This document shows positions 24,653-36,778 of a stretch of 64,000 bases of DNA, piece after piece (the stretch's first letter is position 1; every line of letters starts with the position of its first letter). The DNA is from Drosophila miranda. Taxonomy: Eukaryota > Arthropoda > Insecta > Diptera > Drosophilidae. A program made the translations under genes and the position numbers. Where the stretch lies: positions 22,524,913 to 22,588,912 of the forward strand of contig NC_046677.1 in NCBI RefSeq assembly GCF_003369915.1. The letters run 5' to 3'. The notes below the pieces were generated by a model. That model made no database searches. It saw only the letters and a list, made by a program, of their open reading frames with translations, and had not been told where the DNA came from.

Positions 24653-25450
24653 TTTCTTGTGCTACCGATCTGTGCGCGTCGCTTAAATGTTTTAAACTTT
24701 GTCTTTGCGTTGTAAAAATGAAAAAAGCAGTGTTAAAAGTTGTCAAAGCGTGTATAAGTGCAACATAAAATATTAATTTATTGAAATTCGTTTGTGTCGG
24801 TGGTTTTCGCAGCGTAATAAGTGTTTTTAGACAAACCAAGTCCCGTTTTGCCGCCATCTTGTGTTTTTGTGGATATTCCTTTCGTTTCGTCGTGATCGTC
24901 GTTAAACTTTTTTTGTGAGACTAAATAAATAAGCTAAACCAAAAAGACGAAAATGGAGATATTTATGGAATATGGAGAGATGGGTTTGGAAAATAATATT
25001 GTAAATGCATCAGACATAAACGACTTATTAATGCGAAAAGTCGACGCCCTGCAGCTTGAAGACCAAAGGTAAATATGCTCCCGAATATCTATTCATATGT
25101 GTGCTTGTTTTTCCTTGATTTTTATTTCAAATCAAATAACAATTTAAACAGGCCATTCATTTGTACATTCTGCTGATATTTGATCATGTGTTGGTGTGTA
25201 TTCATATGCAAAATGGGCGGAATGTATGCATGTGTTTTATGTGAGAAACATCAGAGAAACTGCCTTGCGAAAGGGACGTGCAAAAAAAGGGGCAAGAACT
25301 GTGATTATGAGGGTGTGGGTGTTCGCGACGAACGAGGCAGCAAGAGTTCATTGGCGTTGGGTAAAAGGAGACGACAAGAAGTAATTCCGTTAGGCGAGTT
25401 CGTATGTGGGCTAGAGGTGGCATTCGGATTATGTGGTGATGGGAGTTACT
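24653..25450 (+). repeat. Dispersed promoter-plus-first-exon repeat, copy without Ly6 exon
   Basis: Same family as the inverted copy at 8575-9850. It carries the gccgccatcttg motif (24848-24859), a 39-codon open first exon from ATG 24953 to 25068 (MEIFMEYGEMG..., ending LQLEDQR across the splice), a donor ggtaaat, the gatatttgatcatgtgtt segment, and a block with ggtaaaaggagacgacaag. The peptide is not recognised. Confidence 0.7.
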
Positions 25451-25599
25451 GCTGTGGTAATTTTTTCACGATACTTATTCGTATCGTAGCGTATTCCCAT
25501 AATAATAAATAAATCAGCAGCTCAATATTAACAAGGTAAATATAGTGATCAACGATTTTCTCCTATTTAAATATTGAGCACCGTATATATTTGCCATAT

Positions 25600-26860
25600 T
25601 TCGAATGAGAGAAATCCATTCAAACTCAAATATTTTTATGATCACGACTTTTTGGTATTTCCGATATCAAATGACAGGATTTTCCTATTATGAATAGTAT
25701 CGAAGTATCGATTATCGATGCCCGTACGAAGTACCCGCTACGGCAGCGCTGCTTCGGGCTTTTCTATTTTCGTTTTGTCTCTCCGATCTGTTCGTGTCGC
25801 CTAAATATTTTAAATTATTGTTCTGTTGTAAAAGTGGAAATAAAAGTGTTAAATGTATGAAAAACGTTCATAAGTGCACAGTCGAATATTTATTTATTGA
25901 AAATCGTTTGTGTCGGTGTTTTTAGCAGCGTAATTAGTGTTTTTAGCCAAACCAAGTCCCGTTTTGCCGCCATCTTGTTTTTTTCCGTGTGCACGTTCCT
26001 TTTATTCGTCTTGAACGTAGTTTTAAGTTTTTTGTGAGACTGAAGAAAATAGCTAAACCAAAATGACGAATATGGAGATAGATATGGAATACGAACAATT
26101 ATCTTTCGATGGCATAAATGACTTATTGGCTCGAAAAATCTGGGCCCTGCAGCTTCTAGCCCGAAGGTAAAAATGTTCCCATACATCAATTCATATCTAT
26201 AAGTTTTTTTTCCTTCTTGAATTTTATTTAAAACCAATTAACAATTTACAGACGCCATTAATTTGTACATAGGTATGTGTGTATGTGTGTTTGCACATGA
26301 AAATGCATTTTTATTCGTTTGTGCTCATTTGTTGAGTTTTCCCTCACAGCGCCATTTGCAAGGCGAATACCGCCACCAGAGCCGTTGCGCTCAGGGCCAA
26401 ATAACGGGACGCTCCAGAGGCATTGCACAGATCCCCCTTGCAGGTGAAGCAGCTCTCCACCTGGCGGCTGTGTGTTACCGTGCACTCGTTGTCCTTCTGC
26501 CCAATCGACTCAAAGTGGCAGTCGCGGGAGACAATGACGCCGGCGCGGTCTGCAAGTGTCGAAAATATTTATTAGAAAAGTGTGGTGGGGCGATGTATGT
26601 GTTGGTGTTTTTCATGTGCATAAAAATGCGAATGTATTGTGAGGTTATGTGCGTCGTATGCGAGGAACAGGCGGAGAGTAAGGTGGACAAGAATTGTGAA
26701 GTGTGTCTGTGTATATGTGTGTTGCAGATAGAACGAGATAGAAGAGGACCAAGAATTTTTCCGTTACGCGATTCGAATGCGAATTAGAGATGGCAAATTC
26801 TTGGAAATGGTTAAAAAGCGTACTAGGAAATTGTGTTAGGGATGGAAGTTCGTGGTGGCA
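25600..26860 (+). repeat. Promoter-plus-first-exon repeat inside unit 1
   Basis: It contains tatcgattatcgatg (two DRE-like sites, 25706-25720), gccgccatcttg (about 25965-25976), a coding exon from ATG 26063 to 26166 (MTNMEIDMEYEQLSF..., ending ALQLLAR), and a donor ggtaaaa. A block at about 26735-26800 corresponds to the ggtaaaaggagacgacaag region of the other copies. A minus-strand Ly6 exon lies in the middle, where the other copies have only intron-like sequence. Confidence 0.7.
26344..26549 (-). CDS. Duplicate terminal exon of the third Ly6 gene
   Basis: The same 206-bp exon as 28539-28744, including acceptor acttgcag, stop codon and poly(A) signal (26310-26315). It has no signal-peptide exon of its own, so it can only be used by splicing past the nearer copy. 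It is either an alternative, synonymous terminal exon or dead weight. Confidence 0.7.
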
Positions 26861-27459
26861 AAATCCTCTATCCCGATATTTTGCTCAATTCAGCGCGAAC
26901 AAAGCGAGTAAGCCCCCTGGCAGACCCTGGCTCCCTACTATATATTCTATTATATTACATACATATATTTGATTATATTTATTTAAATTATTTTATTCAA
27001 CTATGCATTTAAAATATTTAATTCTCTTTTGACATATTGCTATATATTTATACATATATGTACATACATACATTTATTTCTATTGATTAAATTTAATGTT
27101 TATGGATTTTATAATATGTGTAGGCGTTAGAAGCACTCTTGAAAGAACTTTGTGCCTGAATTACCCGTGTCTATTCCCACATCCTATATAATATACAGTC
27201 TTGTGAAAATAATAAGAAAACATGCACCATGGCAGCCCCATACCATAATTAATCCCCTCCCACGTCTTTAATAGTTTTAATTGATTCAGATTTGTGTTTA
27301 TTGGTCTTGACACATACTGAGTGCGACAATCAGGGTATAAAATATTAAATTTTCTCTCATCCGATCACAGGATATTGCTCCACAACGCTAGCATCATCTT
27401 GAATACATTCTTTTTCAATTGAAAGGGAATTTTACTTGATTTCTTTGGACTTAAAATTG

Positions 27460-29682
27460 CGAAAGGGACGTGCAAAAAAAAAAGGGGCAAGAACTGTGAT
27501 TATGAGTGTGTGGGTGTTCGCGACGAACGAGGCAGCAAGAGTTCATTGGCGTTGGGTAAAAGGAGACGACAAGAATTAATTCCGTTAGGCGAGTTCGTAT
27601 GTGGGCTAGAGGTGGCATTCGGATTATGTGGTGATGGGAGTTACTGCTGTGGTAATTTTTTCACGATACTTATTCGTATCGTAGCGTATTCCCATAATAA
27701 TAAATAAATCAGCAGCTCAATATTAACAAGGTAAATATAGTGATCAACGATTTTCTCCTATTTAAATATTGAGCACCGTATATATTTGCCATATTTCGAA
27801 TGAGAGAAATCCATTCAAACTCAAATATTTTTATGATCACGACTTTTTGGTATTTCCGATATCAAATGACAGGATTTTCCTATTATGAATAGTATCGAAG
27901 TATCGATTATCGATGCCCGTACGAAGTACCCGCTACGGCAGCGCTGCTTCGGGCTTTCCTATTTTCGTTTTGTCTCTCCGATCTGTTCGTGTCGCCTAAA
28001 TATTTTAAATTATTGTTCTGTTGTAAAAGTGGAAATAAAAGTGTTAAATGTATGAAAAACGTTCATAAGTGCACAGTCGAATATTTATTTATTGAAAATC
28101 GTTTGTGTCGGTGTTTTTAGCAGCGTAATTAGTGTTTTTAGCCAAACCAAGTCCCGTTTTGCCGCCATCTTGTTTTTTTCCGTGTGCACGTTCCTTTTAT
28201 TCGTCTTGAACGTAGTTTTAAGTTTTTTGTGAGACTGAAGAAAATAGCTAAACCAAAATGACGAATATGGAGATAGATATGGAATACGAACAATTATCTT
28301 TCGATGGCATAAATGACTTATTGGCTCGAAAAATCTGGGCCCTGCAGCTTCTAGCCCGAAGGTAAAAATGTTCCCATACATCAATTCATATTTATAAGTT
28401 TTTTTTCCTTCTTGAATTTTATTTAAAACCAATTAACAATTTACAGACGCCATTAATTTGTACATAGGTATGTGTGTATGTGTGTTTGCACATGAAAATG
28501 CATTTTTATTCGTTTGTGCTCATTTGTTGAGTTTTCCCTCACAGCGCCATTTGCAAGGCGAATACCGCCACCAGAGCCGTTGCGCTCAGGGCCAAATAAC
28601 GGGACGCTCCAGAGGCATTGCACAGATCCCCCTTGCAGGTGAAGCAGCTCTCCACCTGGCGGCTGTGTGTTACCGTGCACTCGTTGTCCTTCTGCCCAAT
28701 CGACTCAAAGTGGCAGTCGCGGGAGACAATGACGCCGGCGCGGTCTGCAAGTGTCGAAAATATTTATTAGAAAAGTGTGGTGGGGCGATGTATGTGTTGG
28801 TGTTTTTCATGTGCATAAAAATGCGAATGAATTGTGAGGTTATGTGCGTCGTATGCGAGGAACAGGCGGAGAGTAAGGTGGACAAGAATTGTGAAGTGTG
28901 TCTGTGTATATGTGTGTTGCAGATAGAACGAGACGGCAACTGTTCGTTTTCGATGCGTAAAAGAAGAGGACCAAGAATTTTTCCGTTACGCGATTCGAAT
29001 GCGAATTAGAGATGGCAAATTCTTGGAAATGGTTAAAAAGCGTACTAGGAAATTGTGTTAGGGATGGAAGTTCGTGGTGGCAAAATCCTCTATCCCGATA
29101 TTTTGCTCAATTCAGCGCGAACAAAGCGAGTAAGCCCCCTGGCAGACCCTGGCTCCCTACTATATATTCTATTATATTACATACATATATTTGATTATAT
29201 TTATTTAAATTATTTTATTCAACTATGCATTTAAAATATTGAATTCTCTTTTGACATATTGCTATATATTTATACATATATGTACATACATACATTTATT
29301 TCTATTGATTAAATTTAATGTTTATGGATTTTATAATATGTGTAGGCGTTAGAAGCACTCTTGAAAGAACTTTGTGCCTGAATTACCCGTGTCTATTCCC
29401 ACATCCTATATAATATACAGTCTTGTGAAAATAATAAGAAAACATGCACCATGGCAGCCCCATACCATAATTAATCCCCTCCCACGTCTTTAATAGTTTT
29501 AATTGATTCAGATTTGTGTTTATTGGTCTTGACACATACTGAGTGCGACAATCAGGGTATAAAATATTAAATTTTCTCTCATCCGATCACAGGATATTGC
29601 TCCACAACGACTAGCATCATCTTGGATACATTCTTTTTCAATTGAAAGGGAATTTTACTTGATTTCTTTGGACTTAAAATTG
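27460..29682 (+). repeat. Tandem duplication, unit 2 (2223 bp)
   Basis: Second copy of the 25268-27459 unit, nearer to the upstream exons of the Ly6 gene. It ends at ttaaaattg before ttagaatg, the matching right breakpoint. Confidence 0.92.
27795..29082 (+). repeat. Promoter-plus-first-exon repeat inside unit 2
   Basis: Duplicate of the 25600-26860 copy, with DRE-like sites near 27901-27915 and the coding exon at 28258-28361. A second possible exon after tgttgcag (28922) reads IERDGNCSFSMRKRRGPRIF; the 27-bp segment in it is missing from unit 1. Confidence 0.7.
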
Positions 29683-31149
29683 TTAGAATGTTCCGAATCA
29701 CCTATTGACCCCCTCTGATTAATAGTCGATCCCTGATAATTCTACCCGGTTTAAAGCATTGAAAAGTGGAATAGAAATTCCAGAACAACTGAATGACTTC
29801 TTTCCTTCTTTTGGCTTTCGGTTATTATTTATAATTATTTATTTATGTAAGGTTTGGCTGCAATATAAAATACGAGACCTCAAGCTTTCGGATAGTCATT
29901 GACGTGCCTGCGCCTTATGGCTGCGTAACGCACTGTGCCTGCTTTGCATTGACTTTTTGTTTGCCATATGTTAATTGGAACTCGGGGCCCGACCTTCCCC
30001 AACCCCCACCCGAACATCATCAATCGTTTGTCGACGGTGACATCACGTCTTATTAAATTGTTGACGTTTTCCGTTCAAGGTGCGTGCCAGTGCGAATGTT
30101 GTGTGTGTGTGCTTTGGAATTTGTATGCAGGGAAGAACTTAACTTCAGAGACAGATTTCACTTACCGCTGGTGACCACCTTGTTGCATTTGGTCACTGGC
30201 TGGAGCTGTTCCATGGTATTGGGCCTGGCCGCATTATCGCAGTCCACCTGCCGCACGTTGGAGCCAGCATCGATCTTCTCCTTGGCGCAGTTGGGATCCG
30301 TTAGGGACTTGCACTGATAGCACTTGATGGCAGTCGCTGTGGAAGAGAGAGAGAGAGAGAGATAGAATTCTAGCTTGGATTACTTGATTCCAAACACTCG
30401 AAACGAAAGCTCTGTCAAGGTTGGGGGGAGATTTCAATTTGCTTGTAACCAGTTTGAGCGCCCCCCCTTCCCACGATTCCATTATGTAACGCCAACACAA
30501 ATTCTCTCACTCTTCCCCGGATATTTATTTGTGTTTTTTGTGTCTTTTTTTTCCGTTTTTGTTTCGCTATGAAGTCACTTTTTGCTTATTTTGTCTTGGC
30601 CAAATGGTATGGAAAAGTACGTGAATATTTGTTAAATGGATTGTTTATTGTTTTCCGCAGTTTTAGTATGTGATAAATAATGGAATTTGTTTTTTCTTTT
30701 TTAGTAATTCATTGCACAACCTGATTGATCGATCTGGGGAGCATTTTTGGTCGGATTTTTTATTCTAAATACGTTTTATTGTTGAAAATATTCCACTGTA
30801 TGTCTTGAAACCTGATTAGGGAGCATTTTTGGAAGATTTGTTGTCTTTAAATCTGGTTTTGACTTGTCTCCAATTTGGGTCTTGGCAAAAGGCAGCTTTC
30901 TGGTTAGGAGGAATCTCTAAATATCCAACCACAACCTTTAACCCCGCGTTCTTTTAATCTCATTTCACTTTCTAACATTTTCCATTTAACTGGAAGATGT
31001 TTTGTATATATTTAAATGCTATTTCGGTTCAAATATTTCACTCAAAAACAAGTTTTCTTCTTGCACTTTCTATGGGGGAAAAACAAGCACTCACCCGAGT
31101 GCATCAGGCACAAGGCAATAAGCAAAACACCAAACATTTGTTTCCACAT
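28539..31149 (-). CDS. Ly6/uPAR-family GPI-anchored protein (third Ly6 gene)
   Basis: Exons 31095-31149, 30166-30336 and 28539-28744 encode 143 residues with all phases agreeing. The signal peptide is MWKQMFGVLLIALCLMHS, the Ly6 domain starts AIKCYQCKSLTDPNCAKEK, and it closes with CFTCKGDLCN before a hydrophobic GPI-type tail (LALSATALVAVFALQMAL). The last exon exists twice with the same coding sequence (also 26344-26549), so splicing could use either. A poly(A) signal (AATAAA on the minus strand, 28505-28510) follows the stop by about 28 bp. The paralog's exact identity is not recognised; coiled (cold) and other fly Ly6 genes are candidates. Confidence 0.82.
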
Positions 31150-33055
31150 AACTATATATGTTTCTTGTAAAACTTTAGTAATAATATGTTGCAAAAATAA
31201 AAGCTCTATAAACTTTTTTGTAGTGCTCTCGGGCTGACGGTCGCTGAACAACTAAAAGCCAAAGGCGTGTTTCTGATTTTCGGGTTCGAACGAACTCGTT
31301 TTGAGTGGGGGATCGGATCGTGAAACGAAAAGCTTTTGCATTTCATCTCTCACAAAAATTTCAACGTTTTTTGAGTGAAACTCGGGAACGAGTTATGTCA
31401 AAGCGCGATGTCGACCACGCAAAAAAAAAAAACACTATTCTGTTGTGATCGCCAGCTTCGTAGGCGGCTGCCCCCGTTTTGTCTTCAATCCATTGATTGT
31501 TCTTTTTCCTTTTTTTTGTGTGTGGTTGGGGTGAGAATTAGTTGCGGTCAAGTATTTGGGATTTTTCTTTAATTGAATTTATTGCTGATGGAATTTAATT
31601 GCCAAATGACACAGTTCTCTCTCGCTCTTTGATTTTGCGCTGCTGCTGAATGGCAGAGGTGGAATTGGAGAGGTGAAAGATCCCAAAGACAAATTGGCGT
31701 ACAGTGCGTTTCATCAACAAACAAACGACAGGTTGACAATATGAAGGCTTGTTGGTGGTACATTGGAGGTGTCTTAGCCCACGTTCACGTGTGACTGACA
31801 AAGGAAACGTTTGTTTTATTGGTTGTACAGACGAACATCTCTTTTACGGACTTTCGTGCAATGAAGTTTTCTACATAAAGAATTTATTTCCAAAAAAAAT
31901 GTCCAACAATTATTTCTGTTTTAAAATTTTTCTGTAGAATGAATCCCCCTTGCGATTTGCTATTTGAAAGTTCGACTGTATGTTTGCCTATAATATTGAA
32001 AATTTAATTTTTAACTCGGGAACAAAAAACCCACAAAATTGACAAAAGTATTATTTATCTAATTTGTTATTGTTATTATATAATGTAATTTATGGTTATA
32101 TAGTTTATTTATGTGGTCTTGTTTCTTTTTAAGAATTTTTAAGTGGGGTGATGGCCAGAGTTTGCTGTTCAGTGAGTAACCGGCAACCGTTCTGGGGGAT
32201 CGGATATCGCTTTCCTTTGTAGTTGTAAGAACTTGATGCCCCTTCGATGCGCCAGTCTCTGGGCGGCTCTCACTTGCATATTCGTAGACATTTAGTCTTT
32301 GAAAATTACATTTTCCTCAATAATTTCTACCGTAATTTCCTTGCGTTACCTACCGCTTATCTCCACGAAAGTTCAACGACCTTCTTGTGGGTAATCCTTG
32401 CCTCATTGTTGTCTCGTCTGCTGTTGCACATTGATGATTGCTTATTTTGTTGCATGTTATTTGAGCAATCGACTCGTTGAAATCTCTCCCCCCTTCCGCA
32501 CCCCCCTGTCTGCTGTCATGGCAATTGGAAATGTTCTTGGCCCGGGTTTACCTTCCGGGCTGGAAGGCAAGCAGCGGCGGCAGTGATAAGAGCAGCCAGG
32601 GCCAAACCCAGTGTCAGTGCCAGGGGAGTCACAAATCCTTTTCAATGGCAAAACCAAGCAAAGATTGAAGTTGGGGCAAAAAACTGCGATTATAAAGCTT
32701 TTCTACAACTCCCCCTCCCCCCTCTCTCTCGCTGACTCATTTTGTTTCCCTTAAACAGTTTTTGTTGTTTTTTTTTTTTGCTAGAAATAATTGAATTTGT
32801 TGCAGTTTGGGGCTGACGCCAAGTCTAATTTACTTTCCTCCACCTGTAAATAAAGCTTAAAGCTTCTCTTTTTTGTTGTTTGAGTCATTTACGCTTTTGT
32901 GGCGAAACGAGTTTCAATTGCGCAGCAAACACTAACGTCCAGGAGGAAGGGTGCGGATGAAGTGATGGATGGGTTGGGGGGAGGGTCTGTCAACTAGCAT
33001 CGAACATCGAGCATGGAGATGCTCAAAGAGCACGCAACTTAATTTTTCATGTAAA
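31150..33055. other. Region upstream of the third Ly6 gene
   Basis: Mostly AT-rich with homopolymer runs. One signal-peptide-like open stretch on the minus strand (32552-32632) lacks an ATG; it is treated as a finding. No other gene seen. Confidence 0.5.
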
Positions 33056-33900
33056 CATCAAATACCTACTGAAAACAACTACATTTAAAACTGTGCATCT
33101 AAAACGGTTTAATGTAAAACTGTGAGTGTCAAACTGTGCATGTAGACGGTTCATCTAAAACTGTACATATAAAAAAGTTCATGTAAAACGGTTCAAAAGG
33201 TGAATATAAAACGGTGAATGTAAAACTGTTAATGATAAACTGTGCATTGAATCGGCGCATGTAAACCGGGTGCCGGCAAGGCCCTGTTGTTGTGTGCATT
33301 GGGAAGGGCGCTGCTGATGCTCTGTCGCTCTCGTAAACGTGTGAAGAGCATTGATCGGCACCAATACACACACAATGACACTTTGTTCCATTTTGTCTGC
33401 TTTTTACACACACACACACACCCACGAACTGCACTGTGTGCGGGCCGAGCGCTGTCTTAAACTGCTTGTAAAACTGTACATAAGAGCTTTACATCTAAAC
33501 GGGGGCTGCAAAACTGTGCCTGTAGGCTCTGCATGTAGACGAGTTGTGCATGTAAACGGTGAATGTAAAACTTTTTTTTTTTAAACGGTGCATATAAAAT
33601 AGCTGCTCATGTAAATCTGTGCATGTAAACGGTGATTGTAAAACTGTGTTTGTAAAACGGTGCATACAAAATAGCTGTTCATGTAAAACTGTGCATGTAA
33701 ACGGTGAATGTAAAACTGTGTTTGTAAAACGATGCATATAAAAAAGCTGTTCATGTAAAACGGTGCATGTAAGCAGTGAATGTAAAACTGTGTTTGTAAA
33801 CGGTGCTTATAATTATGTGAATGTGTGCATGTAAACGATGCATTTAAAAGTGTGGACCTAAAACTGCACCTCAAAAATGTGCATCTAAAACTGTAAATTT
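33056..33900. repeat. Degenerate minisatellite with 72-bp higher-order repeat
   Basis: Tandem 12-15 bp variants of gtaaaactgtgcat and gtaaacggtgaat run through the whole stretch, interrupted at about 33255-33460. From 33639 a longer unit repeats at 33639, 33711 and 33783, a 72-bp period. Frames across it are repeat artefacts. Confidence 0.85.
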
Positions 33901-35453
33901 AGTGCCATATTGATCATCATTTGATCAACAAATTGAGTAACTTTTACAGGGCTACAAGTGGGAAAATTTTGCCATTGCCGGTCTCCGAGTTTCATTGATC
34001 ACATATTTTGCATTAATTTGCATTGAACGACCGCCACTTCGCCACATAATTATGAATGCTGTCTGTAGGGGGGAGGAGGAGGAGTCGTCTATTTTATGGC
34101 TTTTGGTTGACTCGAATGTTGGGGCTTTCCCCCGATTTATAATTCCATCTTAAGCGGATTTCGTGTACCTCCATCCCCCAATCCCCCCACCTCTCCCCGC
34201 CATTTCCCTGACTTTTTTCTGTGGTCAGCAGCAACAGCAGAAAATTCTGATTGAATTTCTTTTATCATTTTCGTTTATTCTTTTTTTTTTTTATAGAAAT
34301 TTTTCTATTATATTTTGGGATGATGAGAGGGAAGGGAAAAGGGGAAATGCGGTGTGTGGCAGTCATTGGATCGTTGCATCCTTCGTCCTGGTCTTATTTC
34401 TCTCTGGAGAGGTTTGCATTGGTTTAGAATTCAATTATGTACTGGGGGCCAGGCAGGCGGCGGCAGCGACAGGACACACGATACCCTCGGATTATTTCCC
34501 CCTTTCCAGACCCTAGAGCCCAGGGTATGCCCCGTGCCTGCATTTCGCACTCGTTTGTCGTCTGCAGCTTTATTTGTTGTGTTATCAACATTATCATCGG
34601 GCTGTCCCTTTTCTCTTGTTGCCAGAGGACATGCTGCTGCTGCTGTGTGTCCAGTATCCAGTGTCCTGTTTGCCTGTTGCTGACCTTTTTCGCAATATGA
34701 TATTTATAGTTATTTCATACTTATTTTATACAATCTGCTATTCGTTGCAGTTCTCCTTCGAAAGAGGGAAATCTTCTTAAAGCATTGGGACAGGGATCCA
34801 TCTCCTCCGACGACTTGGCCAATTGTCATTTCACTTGGAAAACTTGTTCGGCCAGAAACGAGCAGAACATTTTTCAATTTCATCTTCGGGGGATTTTGCT
34901 GCTCTGCATTTAATCGAAGGGAAAACGAGAGAAATGTGAGAAGGAAGCAAAGTCCATTACCGAAAAAAACATAAACAAATTGTTTGGCACTCCTACGAGG
35001 CTCCGAGGAAACACACACACACGCGCCCATCTAATCTGTTCAATAACTTGGAAAATCATTGCCAATAAATCAAAATGACTTTGCAGGATATGTGCTAGAA
35101 ACGAAGTGGATGTGGCTGTGGGATGTTGAATGTCCAGTGCCCAAGGCCCTAGGCAGCCCAAAACGATAAGAAATCAATGTCCGTCTGGCGGCCCCCCATT
35201 GTGTCTGGCTCTCAAGAACTCAAGGCTTTAAGGTCTTGTAGAGAAATTTAAAATTCACGCACACACACTCACGCACTTTCCCGGAAGTGGGGGGCGGCAT
35301 AAATTTCACACTTTATTTTGTGCAACATCAGCAGAGAAAATCTACGAGTAAAATAAAAGGGGTATCTATCAGGGCAGGCCCTTTCCTGGCCAAAGGAGTG
35401 GAGGAAATTATGTGAAAAGGGTCTTCGTTTTTCGGTCTGCTCGATACACTCAC
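33901..35453. other. Intergenic DNA
   Basis: Short low-complexity runs only. Frames here have no coding character. No RNA gene recognised. Confidence 0.5.
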
Positions 35454-35678
35454 CGACACTTGAATACGACATACTAAAACGTACACTTTAGGCACCAATA
35501 TTTCCGGCACAAGACAAAGAAAACGGTGAATTTTAATTTTTCTCAAATCTCTATTCAATTTAGCATAAATTAAAAAAAAAACAAATGGCAATATTCATCA
35601 AAGTAGATTGAGGAAAAAAATTTAATAGACATAACTCAAATTTCCGCTCCCAAAAAAAGCGACACTTGAATACGACAT
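35454..35678. repeat. 19-bp direct repeats flanking 187 bp
   Basis: The 19-bp sequence cgacacttgaatacgacat occurs at 35454-35472 and 35660-35678. The length fits a long target-site duplication or a copied exon edge. Confidence 0.6.
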
Positions 35679-35734
35679 TCACATTGAAAAATTTTTTATT
35701 TTGGATGTGGATCAGACATTGAATAAATTCTCAA

Positions 35735-36010
35735 AAATCAATTAGGGTGTCCTTATTACGAGGAAAAAATTTGGGTTATGGTAAGTCCTTTTCAAAGGAC
35801 GAAAACTCCACAATAAAAGCCTCGAAGGAAGTAGGTCCATCAATAATGAAAATAAGTGACGAAATTGGTAAAACTAGGTGTGTTCTGAGTGATTTCATAA
35901 AGAACGGGTCAAATTATGGCAAAAACATAAAAAACCGCACCAAAATTGCTATTTCCGAGACCTCTATGAGATCTCATCTGCGAACCGCATCTAAAAAACA
36001 CGACTAAAAC
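35735..36010 (+). pseudogene. Tc1-like transposase N-terminal fragment
   Basis: The frame reads RGKNLGYGKSFSKDE, then a helix-turn-helix-like segment (KISDEIGKTRCVLSDFIKN) and YGKNIKNRTKI, the layout of Tc1-family DNA-binding domains. It stops before any catalytic motif, so it is a dead fragment. Confidence 0.55.
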
Positions 36011-36778
36011 TCGATTTAAAAATCTAAAACTGTACTTTAAGCTAGTGCTAAAATAATAAAACATGTTTTTTCGAAGACTCCACACCATAAGGGACTGTAA
36101 TTAATAAAAAACCCCTCAACTTTGTTGCATACTTGATAAACTCGACTTAATGAAAAATCAACTCGTCCACGCCCTTTTTTGGATCTTGCTCACCACAGAA
36201 TAATAGCGCTCACACTGCTGTGAAAACGATCCAATTATAATTCTTCTTTACTCCTCACTTCCTTTACTTCCTTGAGTCCTTATAAATATAAAAAAAACCC
36301 TTATGACCCTTAAAATTTAAATTTTTGTTCCTTTGAAAATGCTATATATCGACAGTCTCTACTCTCTACTTATCTAAAAAATAAAGAAAAACCTGAAGCC
36401 GTTACGGGCCGCTCCTAAACGGCTCGTATGATTTTTAGGGACTGCATAAAATGCTGTCTGAAAATTATCCTTGCAGATCCATCTTTCCTCTTTACTTAAC
36501 AAAAAGAATTACTACGATATCTTTCAACAGTTCGGCGCTAAAATTCTTCAAGTATGGCTGTTTTTCTGTACCAAATTCGGAGATGTGGAACTTGATTGCA
36601 TTGATTGAAAATATATATTTGAAAGAAAACTGAACTTTTTTTTTTTACATCACAGTAGCACAGAATTTGTTGCTGTTTATGTACTCCTGTTTTTTTTTCC
36701 TACTTTTTCCAATCCAAATATCAACAGAACAGAGCCAAAATTTGTACAAAAATAAAGGGTTTTTTTTTTTAAATCTCA

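Larger units (their letters stand above)
25268..27459 (+). repeat. Tandem duplication, unit 1 (2192 bp)
   Basis: Near-identical to the next 2223 bp. The junction is ttaaaattg|cgaaaggg, with ttg shared at both breakpoints. It lacks 27 bp present in unit 2 (near 28934-28960), three As and one other base, which accounts for the full length difference. It contains a repeat-family copy and the last exon of a Ly6 gene. Confidence 0.92.

Noticed and set aside
25180..25512. 110-codon frame over the repeat at 25.2-25.5 kb, also at 27510-27707
   Set aside because: It spans intron-like and exon-like parts of the repeat; only a short piece is shared with the other copies.
33056..33900. CRISPR-like repeat array
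   Set aside because: Repeats are degenerate, without unique spacers, and the genome is eukaryotic.
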